Below are positions 16,541 through 23,915 of a DNA stretch of 29,856 bases, piece by piece. The position numbers and the translations under genes are program-made. Source of the stretch: an uncultured Balneolaceae bacterium (lineage in GTDB: Bacteria > Bacteroidota > Rhodothermia > Balneolales > Balneolaceae); the NCBI GenBank assembly GCA_937982515.1, contig CALJMB010000305.1, positions 1 through 29,856 of the forward strand. The letters run 5' to 3'. The stretch's first letter is position 1, and the number at the start of each line of letters is the position of its first letter. The notes under the pieces are model-generated. The model made no database searches, was not told where the DNA came from, and worked only from the letters and a program-made list of their open reading frames with translations.

Positions 16541-16672
16541 GGCTAAGGCTCTGGCCTGCTTCTATTCACCGTTTCTTTCCCATTTCCGGATAGCACGCGA
16601 CGGGCAGGTAGTTGACACCACAATTTTTTATATTATACCGCTACTAAACCTCCAAGATTTCAACCTGTATTT

Positions 16673-17287
16673 ATGGATAACCAGACACCTTACAAAAAGT
16701 TTAGCAACATTACTTATGGCGATTCTGCCTTTAAAGAGCTGGCCGGTCATTTGGGGTCTTCTGCAAACAGAGAAACATACCATCTCAGCCTTTTCCTGGG
16801 ATATTACAGCCCGGACAAACAAGAGGCAGTCAAACAGATATCGCAGGCGGCGAATCTTGAGGTGGAGCAGATCGATTTAAATGACATTGTCTCCCTGTCA
16901 GAGACCGAGACTTTTGCACATATCGACCAACTTTTCGAAGAGTACCAGAACAGCAACGCTATACTATACTTCACCAATGGTGATAAACTATGTAGCGCCT
17001 ATACCGGCTTTACCAACTCCAGAGTAAAATATGCCACCCCTCAGGAGCGGTATTTCATTAAGAAGGTTCAGGATTATAAGGGCATAATCATTATTGATAT
17101 CAGCGATCATACTGCGGCTGATGCAACCATTCGCCGGGCCGCGCAATCTATTGTTCACTTCCCTCTCCCCGAATCTCCCTTTCGTCGGTTTGTGTGGAAT
17201 CTCAGGAACTGGTCTCCCCACGGCTATGACATCAAACCCGAACGGCCTGAGGAGGTATACAACAAAGCCGAAAGTACCACAGAATAA
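16673..17287 (+). CDS. Degenerate AAA+ domain protein lacking Walker motifs
   Basis: A 204-residue soluble protein whose order of motifs follows a classic AAA+ domain but with key residues changed. Where Walker A should be, LFLGYYSPDKQEA (41-52) keeps G43 and K49 but loses the second glycine and the Thr/Ser. The following helix and strand, LEVEQIDLNDIVSLSETET (62-80), read like the AAA 'RIDLSAVVSKYIGETE' segment. Walker B is ILYFTNGDKL (97-106), with the catalytic Asp-Glu replaced by Thr-Asn. Sensor 1 falls in GIIIIDISDH, and the arginine-finger region DATIRRAAQSIVHFPLPESPFR (150-171) keeps R154/R155. It should keep the fold but not hydrolyse ATP. It may act as a regulator or adaptor for an active AAA partner. 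The family is inferred from motif order alone. Confidence 0.65.
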   Translation: MDNQTPYKKFSNITYGDSAFKELAGHLGSSANRETYHLSLFLGYYSPDKQEAVKQISQAANLEVEQIDLNDIVSLSETETFAHIDQLFEEYQNSNAILYFTNGDKLCSAYTGFTNSRVKYATPQERYFIKKVQDYKGIIIIDISDHTAADATIRRAAQSIVHFPLPESPFRRFVWNLRNWSPHGYDIKPERPEEVYNKAESTTE

Positions 17288-17330
17288 CAGTACGTTGTAA
17301 TTTCCACCTGACGGGCAAAAAACCACCAGC

Positions 17331-17463
17331 CCTCATCGGATGACTGGTCTTGTCATCCGATGAATGGGATGAACACCAATGAAAGGTAAAAGCCCCTCTC
17401 CGCCCACCCGATCACTGCCTCGCCCCCATTCATCCGATCACAAATTCAGTGATCGGATGAATG
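17331..17463. repeat. Left REP pair of RAYT locus (type I and type II hairpins)
   Basis: Type I: arms 17333-17344 and 17352-17363 are perfectly complementary (12 bp, tcatcggatgac) around loop tggtctt. Type II: arms 17427-17441 and 17449-17463 form a perfect 15-bp stem (cattcatccgatcac) around loop aaattca. The two hairpins are separated by about 63 bases of GC-rich sequence containing gatcactgcc. The same arrangement recurs on the other side of the transposase gene at 18165-18281. Confidence 0.88.
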
Positions 17464-17482
17464 GAAGTTTGACTTTACTATG

Positions 17483-18082
17483 TCAAAAGCATGCTGCTAC
17501 AAGATCGGGAGCTAACGCTTGTTGAGATACTTTTATAAACTCCGTTTCTTTATTAAGCCCGAGCCATTCATACACATAATCCTTAGCAGGAAGGGTTCCG
17601 TTACGCAAGCCCGCAAAATCCGGATAAGAAGAGAATTCCCATTCCCCCATAGCCTGAACCAACCCGGCTTTGAATGGGTTCTGATGGATATAACGAAAAC
17701 AGACGAGAGCGTAATCCAACCCATCAGCTGATTTCAAGTCACCCGGTGAGTTAAGACACTTAGCTTTTGTACGTTGCTGAAACAAAGAGCCGGTTCGGCT
17801 TAATCTTTTATTCACCGCACGGGTATAAGATCTTAATGTAACACCGATAGCCTTATTTAGGCTTGTATCTCTCAGATGATTTGATGTAGCTACTAAAAAA
17901 TGAAAATGATTAGGTATAAGACAATAGGCTATAATCTTGCAATGATCAAGCCAGTGATATCTTACTTTCTGCAGGAAGAAAAGATAATTATCTCTTTCAA
18001 AGAAAATCCGTTTCCTGTTATTCCCCCGATTATATATGTGGTACCAATTCCCCGCTTCAAATTGCATAGTACTATCCATCAT
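17483..18082 (-). mobile_element. REP-associated tyrosine transposase (RAYT, Y1/IS200-like)
   Basis: A 199-residue single-strand transposase of the TnpA-REP branch of the HUH superfamily. The opening WYHIYNRGNNRKRIFF, the HUH motif as H59-F60-H61 in PNHFHFLV, and RYIHQNPFKAGLV with Y131 as the probable nucleophile are all intact. RAYTs cut at REP hairpins and are thought to spread them; they are usually single-copy and domesticated, not actively transposing. The gene is bracketed by two REP hairpins of the same two types on each side, so its substrates are at hand. A downstream ATG (M6) is a possible alternative start. No frameshift or stop interrupts it, so it is probably functional. It reads opposite to the genes on either side. 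Confidence 0.9.
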
Positions 18083-18164
18083 TTATTATAGGTTTATACT
18101 TAGTAAGACTTATAAAAATCATAATCCTTACAAAAAAGCTTCCTGTTCACGAATAATTTCCCTT

Positions 18165-18281
18165 ATTCATCGGATGACTGGTCTTGTCATCCGATGAATG
18201 GAAATGGGCACTAGCCTCTCCATCACTGATCACTGCCCCACCCCTATTCATCCAATCACAAACCCAGTGATCGGATGAATG
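18165..18281. repeat. Right REP pair of RAYT locus (type I and type II hairpins)
   Basis: Type I: a 14-bp perfect stem, 18165-18178 with 18186-18199, around loop tggtctt identical to the left copy. Type II: arms 18246-18259 and 18267-18280 pair with a single mismatch around loop aaaccca. The spacer between them again carries cctctcc and gatcactgcc, so the two flanks are diverged direct repeats of about 115-133 bases. The last bases run close to the upstream leader of the MATE gene. Confidence 0.87.
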
Positions 18282-18365
18282 CATGAACAGGTAGTAAATA
18301 GGTTTTTTTCTTGCATATTTTTTCTCTTTTACCTGCATAATTGGGTATACTACGGGGTTTTAATT

Positions 18366-19814
18366 ATGGCCAAGAATACCCGACATAATACAGAAGAAAT
18401 GCCCTCTGCCCCGCGGGGTACCTATGGTGCCAAACAATTGTGGAACGACATTATAGGTTCCGTACACGGTAATGAATACGACTTTACCCAAGGCCGTATC
18501 GGACGCGCTATCCTCCTGCTCTCCATACCCATGGTGCTGGAAATGGCTATGGAATCGGTCTTTGCCGTTGTTGATATATTTTTTGTTTCTAAACTTGGGC
18601 CTGAGGCTATCGCCACCGTCGGACTTACAGAGTCGATGGTCACGCTCGTCTATGCTGTTGCAATGGGCCTGAGTATGGCAACAACAGCCATTATCGCCCG
18701 CCGGATAGGCGAAAAGAATCCGGACGGGGCATCTGCCGCCGCAGTTCAGGCTATAGTTATAGGCGTGCTGGTAGCATTACCGGTAACCATTCTGGGATTG
18801 TTTTATTCGCCTCAACTCCTGCGCCTTATGGGAGCTTCTGAGACGATTCTGGAAAATTTTACCAGCTACACGACCATTATGCTGGCCGGCAACGGCACTA
18901 TCACACTGCTCTTTATCATCAATGCCATCTTTCGGGGAGCCGGTGACGCTGCCATTTCTATGCGGGTACTCTGGGTTGCAAACCTGCTAAATATCATCCT
19001 GGACCCACTTCTCATCTTTGGCATCGGGCCATTTCCCGAGCTCGGTATAACGGGAGCTGCAGTTGCTACAACTATTGGGCGGGGATTGGGAGTGGTATAC
19101 CAATGTTATCTGCTGGCAGGTAAGAGTAAAAGAATCGGAATCAGGGCCCATCATATAAAATTGAATTTGGAAGTTATGAAGCGCCTCGTCCGCCTCTCCT
19201 TAGGTGGAATTGGCCAGTTTCTTATCTCCACAGCCAGCTGGATCGGCCTGACCAGGATCGTTGCGGAATTTGGCAGTGAAGCCCTGGCAGGTTATACCGT
19301 GGCCATTCGCATCATTATCTTTTCACTTCTTCCCTCCTGGGGAATGAGTAATGCAGCAGCCACGTTGGTGGGGCAAAATCTGGGCGCAGCGAAGCCTGAC
19401 CGGGCGGAGAAATCCGTATACATTTCCGCTATAGTAAATATGATTGTGTTAGCACTGATCGGGTTACTTTTCTACCTGTATGCCGAAAAACTGGTTATGC
19501 TTTTTACCGATGAAACCAGGGTTATTGAAATAGGCGCACAATGCCTGCGCATTAGTTGCTATGGCTACTTGTTCTACTCGTGGGGAATGATCACCGTACA
19601 GGCTTTTAACGGAGCAGGAGATACAACGACCCCCACTATCCTGAATTTTATCTGTTTCTGGATGATTGAGATCCCGGTTGCTTATGTTTTAGCCATGGCT
19701 TTAGGTTTTGAAGAGACGGGCGTTTTTCTGTCTATTGTCATTGCAGAATCTCTGCTGGGCATATTTGGCATAGTTATATTCAGGCGCGGAAACTGGAAGC
19801 TGCGAAAAGTCTGA
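18366..19814 (+). CDS. MATE family efflux transporter
   Basis: A 482-residue, twelve-helix multidrug/toxin exporter driven by Na+ or H+. The ATG at 18366 is used, because an earlier in-frame ATG at 18279 lies inside a REP hairpin. After a hydrophilic N-terminal stretch of about 45 residues the first helix begins at ILLLSIPMVLEMAMESVF, the usual MATE start, followed by VDIFFVSKLGPEAIATVGLT. The two-fold pseudo-symmetry is visible in the second LSLGGIGQFLI and VAEFGSEALAGYTVAIRI. Substrate unknown. The N-terminal extension is longer than in NorM. Small genes at 19889 and 20101 follow on the same strand. Confidence 0.93.
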   Translation: MAKNTRHNTEEMPSAPRGTYGAKQLWNDIIGSVHGNEYDFTQGRIGRAILLLSIPMVLEMAMESVFAVVDIFFVSKLGPEAIATVGLTESMVTLVYAVAMGLSMATTAIIARRIGEKNPDGASAAAVQAIVIGVLVALPVTILGLFYSPQLLRLMGASETILENFTSYTTIMLAGNGTITLLFIINAIFRGAGDAAISMRVLWVANLLNIILDPLLIFGIGPFPELGITGAAVATTIGRGLGVVYQCYLLAGKSKRIGIRAHHIKLNLEVMKRLVRLSLGGIGQFLISTASWIGLTRIVAEFGSEALAGYTVAIRIIIFSLLPSWGMSNAAATLVGQNLGAAKPDRAEKSVYISAIVNMIVLALIGLLFYLYAEKLVMLFTDETRVIEIGAQCLRISCYGYLFYSWGMITVQAFNGAGDTTTPTILNFICFWMIEIPVAYVLAMALGFEETGVFLSIVIAESLLGIFGIVIFRRGNWKLRKV

Positions 19815-19888
19815 GGCCGTCTCTCCTTTCCATGGCATGGAGCCATACTTTTTGAGAAATATGCTGTAAGCCCGTATCTTTAAACCCT

Positions 19889-20026
19889 ATGAAAGAGCCT
19901 GAAAAACCATTACCGACCGACTGTTGCGGAACCGGATGTTACCGGTGCGTATATGATATATATGTAGAGCAGTTGAAAGCCTACAAACAGTGGAAAGAGC
20001 AGCAAAAAGCAGCCGGTAAAGAGTAA
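19889..20026 (+). CDS. Oxidoreductase-like small cysteine protein (PF09791-type)
   Basis: A 45-residue protein. The sequence has a proline-rich start followed by DCCGTGCYRCVYDIYVEQL, which matches the 'oxidoreductase-like, N-terminal' domain with four conserved cysteines (C12, C13, C17, C20). In longer proteins this domain is fused to a larger body; in many bacteria it occurs as a stand-alone protein of this size. Cysteine spacing suggests a metal or thiol site. The C-terminal lysine/glutamine-rich helix KAYKQWKEQQKAA is probably alpha-helical. It lies between the MATE and SUI1 genes on the same strand, with 74 bases on either side. Confidence 0.8.
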   Translation: MKEPEKPLPTDCCGTGCYRCVYDIYVEQLKAYKQWKEQQKAAGKE

Positions 20027-20100
20027 ACAGGAAGGTACAACATAGCTTTGTTTTCCTCTCAATAAATCAGTCAATCAGTCCCCTTAATAAATTAATAGCC

Positions 20101-20328
20101 ATGGCCGTACAAGTGAAACTGGATACCGGCGGGAGACGCGGAAAGGCAGTTACTATGATCACCAACATACAACACAACCCTCAGGTGATCGAAGATCTCG
20201 AAAAGAAGCTCAAAAAGTATTGCGGAGCCGGCGGCACCAGCTACGCCAAAACCATCGAAATTCAGGGCGATCACGTGCAAAAAATAACGTCCTTCCTTCA
20301 AAAAGAAGGGTTCAAAGTAAAACAATAA
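20101..20328 (+). CDS. yciH: SUI1/eIF1-like translation factor (YciH type)
   Basis: A 75-residue protein that covers the SUI1 core almost alone: RRGKAVTMI (12-20), a central LEKKLKKYCGAGGTSYAKTIEIQGDH, and the last FLQKEGFKVK. Bacterial YciH/SUI1 proteins bind the 30S subunit and affect start-codon and initiator tRNA fidelity. The E. coli protein has about 108 residues, so this one lacks the N-terminal extension; truncated forms are usual in this bacterial group. The ATG at 20101 is well placed after an AT-rich leader. A strong hairpin at 20337-20378 follows directly. Confidence 0.93.
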   Translation: MAVQVKLDTGGRRGKAVTMITNIQHNPQVIEDLEKKLKKYCGAGGTSYAKTIEIQGDHVQKITSFLQKEGFKVKQ

Positions 20329-20336
20329 CAAAGATT

Positions 20337-20378
20337 GAACAAGGAATGAAGAGTTTCGAAGTTCTTCATTCCTTGTTC
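20337..20378. terminator. Strong hairpin between convergent genes (bidirectional terminator-like)
   Basis: Bases 20337-20352 (gaacaaggaatgaaga) pair perfectly with 20363-20378 over 16 bp, and the loop side can pair further around a TTCGAA-like tip. It lies 8 bases after the SUI1 stop and 29 bases before the stop of the leftward gene, where a shared terminator is expected. Only a short T-rich run is seen, so efficiency is uncertain. Confidence 0.65.
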
Positions 20379-20407
20379 TGGGGCTTCTCCGGTACCACCG
20401 GCGTATG

Positions 20408-20902
20408 CTACAGGCTCACTTTACTCTCCTGCCGCGGATCCAGGTCATAGAGTGAGGAAACCGTGGCCTGGACGGTCTTATACCACTCATTTCCATACTT
20501 ATCGTTGATCTCGTAGTAGTCGGCAAAGTCTGGTTTCCTGATCTTCATCGTCCACTCCTGATTCTTCGCCTTATATACAGGATCAATATGAAGTAATTGA
20601 TGAAACAGAACCATCTCCTTGGTCTTCTCATCCAGCATATCCCATAAATCACCGGAAATCTCAATCAGATAATCATTCCCCGAATAATATTTCACCTCTC
20701 TGGAGGCCTTAAGGCATTTGGCCGCTTTGAGTTTAGATAAATTTGGATAAACAAGAAAATATCCGATCGCGGCCGGCCCGAATTCAAGACTCTCTCTTTC
20801 AATTACCCGCTTGGCTATCGCCTCGACTTCGGGAGACTCCATAAGCTGCTTCTCGCTGCTGCTTACCGTATCGCCCGGCTTCAAAAAATCATTATCGTTC
20901 AT
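20408..20902 (-). CDS. Putative metallopeptidase-like protein with HQLLH in place of HExxH
   Basis: A 164-residue cytoplasmic protein. The region ISGDLWDMLDEKTKEMVLFHQLLHIDPV (about 82-109) and RKPDFADYYEIN match the 'putative (phage) metallopeptidase' family, where the first motif is normally a zinc-binding HExxH-type helix. Here it reads HQLLH (CAA codon for Q), so the general-base glutamate is absent. The C-terminal SSLYDLDPRQESKVSL is also family-like. The N-terminal 25 residues are polar and probably disordered. If zinc is still bound by the two histidines, hydrolysis should be weak or lost. It converges with the SUI1 gene. Function unknown; the phage link is only by family name. Confidence 0.6.
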   Translation of the reverse strand: MNDNDFLKPGDTVSSSEKQLMESPEVEAIAKRVIERESLEFGPAAIGYFLVYPNLSKLKAAKCLKASREVKYYSGNDYLIEISGDLWDMLDEKTKEMVLFHQLLHIDPVYKAKNQEWTMKIRKPDFADYYEINDKYGNEWYKTVQATVSSLYDLDPRQESKVSL

Positions 20903-21337
20903 GAACGTATCTACTGTTTATGGTTCAAAATTAAGAACCGTAAAGGTATCAGTCTGCAGGATCTTTTTCAGCCCTATTTCAGTATTATGTTCAGGCCTCA
21001 TCAGATCCTCATATGACAATGACATGCAATCAGAGCATCTTTTATTTGATATATGATATTATATTGTATCTTATCAACGGGTTATGCGGATTCCCGTTCA
21101 TGCTACCGGTATGATGATGAAGCGGCCGGCAACGGATGATTGATACCCAAGCGGGCTCCACCGTCTTCGGTCGTCCCCGGTCCCTGCGATTCCGGCCGTG
21201 TGAAATAGAATTCGTACCATCTATTAATTTTATATCAGGCCTTGCCGACGCGAATAAACGAATCGCTCATAATTAATGTTTCGGTAAGGGTGACGGATGA
21301 TGATACTGTAATATTCCTTAAATAGAAGCCACCTGTT
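20903..21337. other. Intergenic region with dispersed-repeat copy
   Basis: About 435 bases between the leftward metallopeptidase-like gene and the rightward cytochrome peroxidase gene, so promoters for both should be here. It contains copy B of the dispersed element (21119-21218) and an AT-rich segment with atatgatattatattg at 21051-21066. No credible gene was seen. Confidence 0.5.
21119..21218. repeat. Dispersed intergenic element, copy B
   Basis: Second of three copies. Shared blocks: GAAGC at 21119, CGGCAACGGATGAT, CCGTCTTCGGTCGTCCC, CGGTCCCTGCGATTCCGGC, and TGAAATAGAATTCGTACC at the right end. Copies B and C share the CGGTCCCTGC(G/A)ATTCCGGC block exactly but for one base. It lies between divergent genes. 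Confidence 0.72.
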
Positions 21338-22360
21338 ATGTATAAAACCATTAAACTTTCTCCCCTCCTCTCCCTTACGCTATTATTTACACTCTCCTCC
21401 TTTTTTGTTCTGTATAGCTGCGGAGGGGGAAACGGAAACGGCGCTGATTCTCAGCTTGGCGAACTATTTCAGCCCATTCCCACCGAAGCTCCTGCTCCTG
21501 AAGATAACCCTATGACCGAAGAAAAAATCGATTTGGGCCACAAGCTGTTTTTTGAGCCGAGGCTTTCCCGGTCCGGGATAATCTCCTGTAATACCTGTCA
21601 TGTGGTTGGAGCAGCCGGCATCGACCACCGGGATGTAGCCATAGGAGAAGCCGGAAGACTGGGGCCGCGCAACACCCCTACAGTGTTTAATGCCGCCTTT
21701 CTGAAGGCTCAGTTCCTTGATGGAAGAGCGGCCACCCTTGAAGAACAGGCCAAAGGACCGATCCAGACACATGTGGAGATGGACCTGACACCTGAAGAGG
21801 CTATGGAACGGTTGGAAATCAGCGGCTACCGGCCCTATTTTGAAAAAGCCTTCCCCGATGAAGAAGATCCGTTTACCTTTGATAATCTGGCCAAGGCCAT
21901 CGCTTCATTTGAACGGACGCTCCTGACCCACGGATCGCCATTCGACCACTATCTGGAGGGAAATAAAGATGCCCTGAATGAAACGGAGCTGGCGGGACTT
22001 AAGCTCTTTCAGGAAAGCGGGTGTATCGGATGCCACAATGGCCCCCTGCTTGGCGGACGATCTTTCACCCGTTTCACTCATGCCGCCGAAAAACAAGGAG
22101 AAGATAAGGGCAGGTTTGACGTAACCGGGGAGCCGGCGGATAAATATGTATTCAGAGTGGCTCCATTGCGAAATGTGGAACTTACCTATCCCTATTTCCA
22201 CGACGGTTCTGCCAAAACCCTGGAAGAAGCGGTAACCATTATGGGTAAAAGCCAGGTCGGGCTCAACTTTGATGAAGAAGAAGTCACCCAGCTGGTCGCG
22301 TTCCTGAAAACGCTTACAGGCGAATTTCCCACCGTACCGCACCCGCAACTGCCCCGGTAA
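21338..22360 (+). CDS. Di-haem cytochrome c peroxidase (MauG/CcpA family) lipoprotein
   Basis: A 340-residue periplasmic lipoprotein. The leader ends with the lipobox LYSC (C28), followed by a glycine/asparagine-rich linker. Two c-type haem sites are present: CNTCH (C84, C87, H88) and CIGCH (C229, C232, H233). The family reduces hydrogen peroxide to water with electrons from small cytochromes. Marks between the haems include GRLGPRNTPTVFNAAF, FLDGRA and PIQTHVEM; the last third has VAPLRNVELTYPYFHDGSAKTLEEAV, a standard family segment. The length is normal. The gene converges with rtcB; only 75 bases separate their stops, with an inverted repeat tcagggag/ctccctga (22372 and 22423) between them. 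Confidence 0.92.
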   Translation: MYKTIKLSPLLSLTLLFTLSSFFVLYSCGGGNGNGADSQLGELFQPIPTEAPAPEDNPMTEEKIDLGHKLFFEPRLSRSGIISCNTCHVVGAAGIDHRDVAIGEAGRLGPRNTPTVFNAAFLKAQFLDGRAATLEEQAKGPIQTHVEMDLTPEEAMERLEISGYRPYFEKAFPDEEDPFTFDNLAKAIASFERTLLTHGSPFDHYLEGNKDALNETELAGLKLFQESGCIGCHNGPLLGGRSFTRFTHAAEKQGEDKGRFDVTGEPADKYVFRVAPLRNVELTYPYFHDGSAKTLEEAVTIMGKSQVGLNFDEEEVTQLVAFLKTLTGEFPTVPHPQLPR

Positions 22361-22435
22361 CAGGAAATTACTCAGGGAGTTGAGACATCAAATCAGTAAA
22401 TCCTGTTGCTGCGCCGTCCCGGCTCCCTGATTATC

Positions 22436-23590
22436 CTATCCCTTAATTACGGCAAGAGGCTGAAGTTCTATCTCTATATCAACCAAATCGGTCTGGCTGG
22501 CCATTACCTCCTGTATATCTTTATAGGAACCGGGCGCCTCATCTAAATCGCTTTTATGCCGGATGGCATGCAAAACACCCATTCTCTCAAGTCGATCAGA
22601 CTCTTCCTTAACGCTTAAAGATCTTCTTGCCTCGGTTCGGCTCATAACCCTTCCGGCCCCATGAGAACAAGACTCGAAAGACATTTTATTCCCCTTGCCT
22701 CTGACTATATAAGAGCTGGTGCCCTGCGAACCGGGAATCATCCCAAGTTCACCCTTTCTCGCTCTGGTCGCGCCTTTCCGGTGAACGATAACCTGCTTGC
22801 CGAAATGCTCCTCCCGGGAAGCAAAGTTGTGCGGCTTGTTGATGAAGTTTGAAAATTCTACGTCTCCCAGAACATCCGCAAAGGCCTGTTTTACACGCTC
22901 CATCATCAACTTCCGGTTATGCAGGGCAAACTCAACGCAGTAACTCATTTCATCGAAGTAATAGGTGAATTCATCCGTTTCCTCCGGGAAAAATGATAAA
23001 TCTTTAGGCACGTCGCCGTTCCAGGAATCCTTCATCTCTATCGCTATTTTATGGTAGTGCCTTGCCACGGTGTAGCCTATATTTCGGGAACCGGAATGTA
23101 TCATAATCCAGATGTAGCCGTCGGATCCTTTCTGAATCTCAATGAAATGGTTTCCCCCGCCTAATGTGCCTATTTGAAATAAAGCCTTTTCATACTCCTG
23201 CTTTACAACTGGCAAGTCTTTGTTAATTTCAGGCATCCATTTTTCATCTTGCTGGCTTTTATGGTGCTTAAAGCCTACGGGCACGCTTTTGCGTATGATG
23301 CTCATAATGCTTTTCAGTTTGTCTGCGTCCATTGTTTTCAAGCTGGTGCGCAGTGAACACATCCCGCAGCCTATATCTACACCTACGGCGTTAGGCACGA
23401 TGGCGCCATCGGCTGCCAGTACTCCGCCAATAGGCATGCCGTATCCCGGATGGGCATCGGGCATAATTGCAATATGGTTAAAGGCGAATGGCAGATTTGC
23501 CAGGTCTTTTGCCTGTTCCAGCGCCAGTTCCTCAATGTCTTCAAGCCAAAGTTTGATGGGGATTCTTTCGGTAGTAATAACCTTGATCAT
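22436..23590 (-). CDS. rtcB: RtcB family RNA-splicing ligase
   Basis: A 384-residue GTP- and Mn2+-dependent ligase that joins RNA 2',3'-cyclic-phosphate or 3'-phosphate ends to 5'-OH ends, acting in RNA repair. Key sites visible are MPDAHPGYGMPIGGV, GVDIGCGMCSLRT with the metal cysteine, LGGGNHFIEIQ, the HSGSRNIG stretch and the C-terminal SCSHGAGRVMSRTEARR, whose histidine is the guanylylated site. It is shorter than archaeal RtcB (about 480), as is usual for the bacterial short branch. No rtcA or rtcR is nearby. The ATG is 2.4 hundred bases from a repeat element in the divergent spacer. Confidence 0.93.
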   Translation of the reverse strand: MIKVITTERIPIKLWLEDIEELALEQAKDLANLPFAFNHIAIMPDAHPGYGMPIGGVLAADGAIVPNAVGVDIGCGMCSLRTSLKTMDADKLKSIMSIIRKSVPVGFKHHKSQQDEKWMPEINKDLPVVKQEYEKALFQIGTLGGGNHFIEIQKGSDGYIWIMIHSGSRNIGYTVARHYHKIAIEMKDSWNGDVPKDLSFFPEETDEFTYYFDEMSYCVEFALHNRKLMMERVKQAFADVLGDVEFSNFINKPHNFASREEHFGKQVIVHRKGATRARKGELGMIPGSQGTSSYIVRGKGNKMSFESCSHGAGRVMSRTEARRSLSVKEESDRLERMGVLHAIRHKSDLDEAPGSYKDIQEVMASQTDLVDIEIELQPLAVIKG

Positions 23591-23915
23591 AATGATTTCG
23601 ATTACCTTATACGGATTTCAGTTTGTATTATAGGCATGAGTTGGAAGCTGACCGACGATGGATGACCAAGGACCTTGGATACCGCTCCGGCCGCCCGCCT
23701 ACGGTCCCTGCAATTCCGGCAGGGTGAAACAAAATTCGTATTATAAGCTGGTTAACATGGGGTAGTAAACGTATTCTAAGTCGGGCTGTTCACAGGGAGT
23801 TCCAACATATAAAATTTGCCGGACTATTTTCCTGTAAAACTCATATAGCTTGCACTTACCCGTGAAAGTGTTAAATTGCCTGGTGTGAATTAACTTCAGT
23901 CCGAACGCAATTACT
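23591..23915. other. Intergenic region with dispersed-repeat copy
   Basis: A 325-base divergent spacer between rtcB and the methyltransferase gene. It holds copy C of the dispersed element (23644-23740). The words gtattata flank the element at 23625-23632 and 23738-23745, as an 8-base direct repeat. The remainder is AT-rich and probably carries the promoter of the gene starting at 23916. No further gene was found. Confidence 0.5.
23644..23740. repeat. Dispersed intergenic element, copy C
   Basis: Third copy. Shared blocks: GAAGC, TGACCGACGATGGATGACC, CTCCGGCCGCCCG, CGGTCCCTGCAATTCCGGC, then GGGTGAAACAAAATTCGTA at the end. It matches copy A best on its left half and copy B best on its right half. 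It lies in a divergent spacer and is bounded by the 8-base direct repeat gtattata. Confidence 0.72.

Noticed and set aside
17331..18281. A CRISPR array, suggested by repeated hairpins
   Set aside because: The repeats are only two pairs with long unequal spacing and a transposase between them, which fits REP/RAYT and not CRISPR.
18279..18365. Earlier start for the MATE transporter
   Set aside because: The first codons lie in a REP hairpin and code for a cysteine/phenylalanine-rich stretch unlike any MATE N-terminus.
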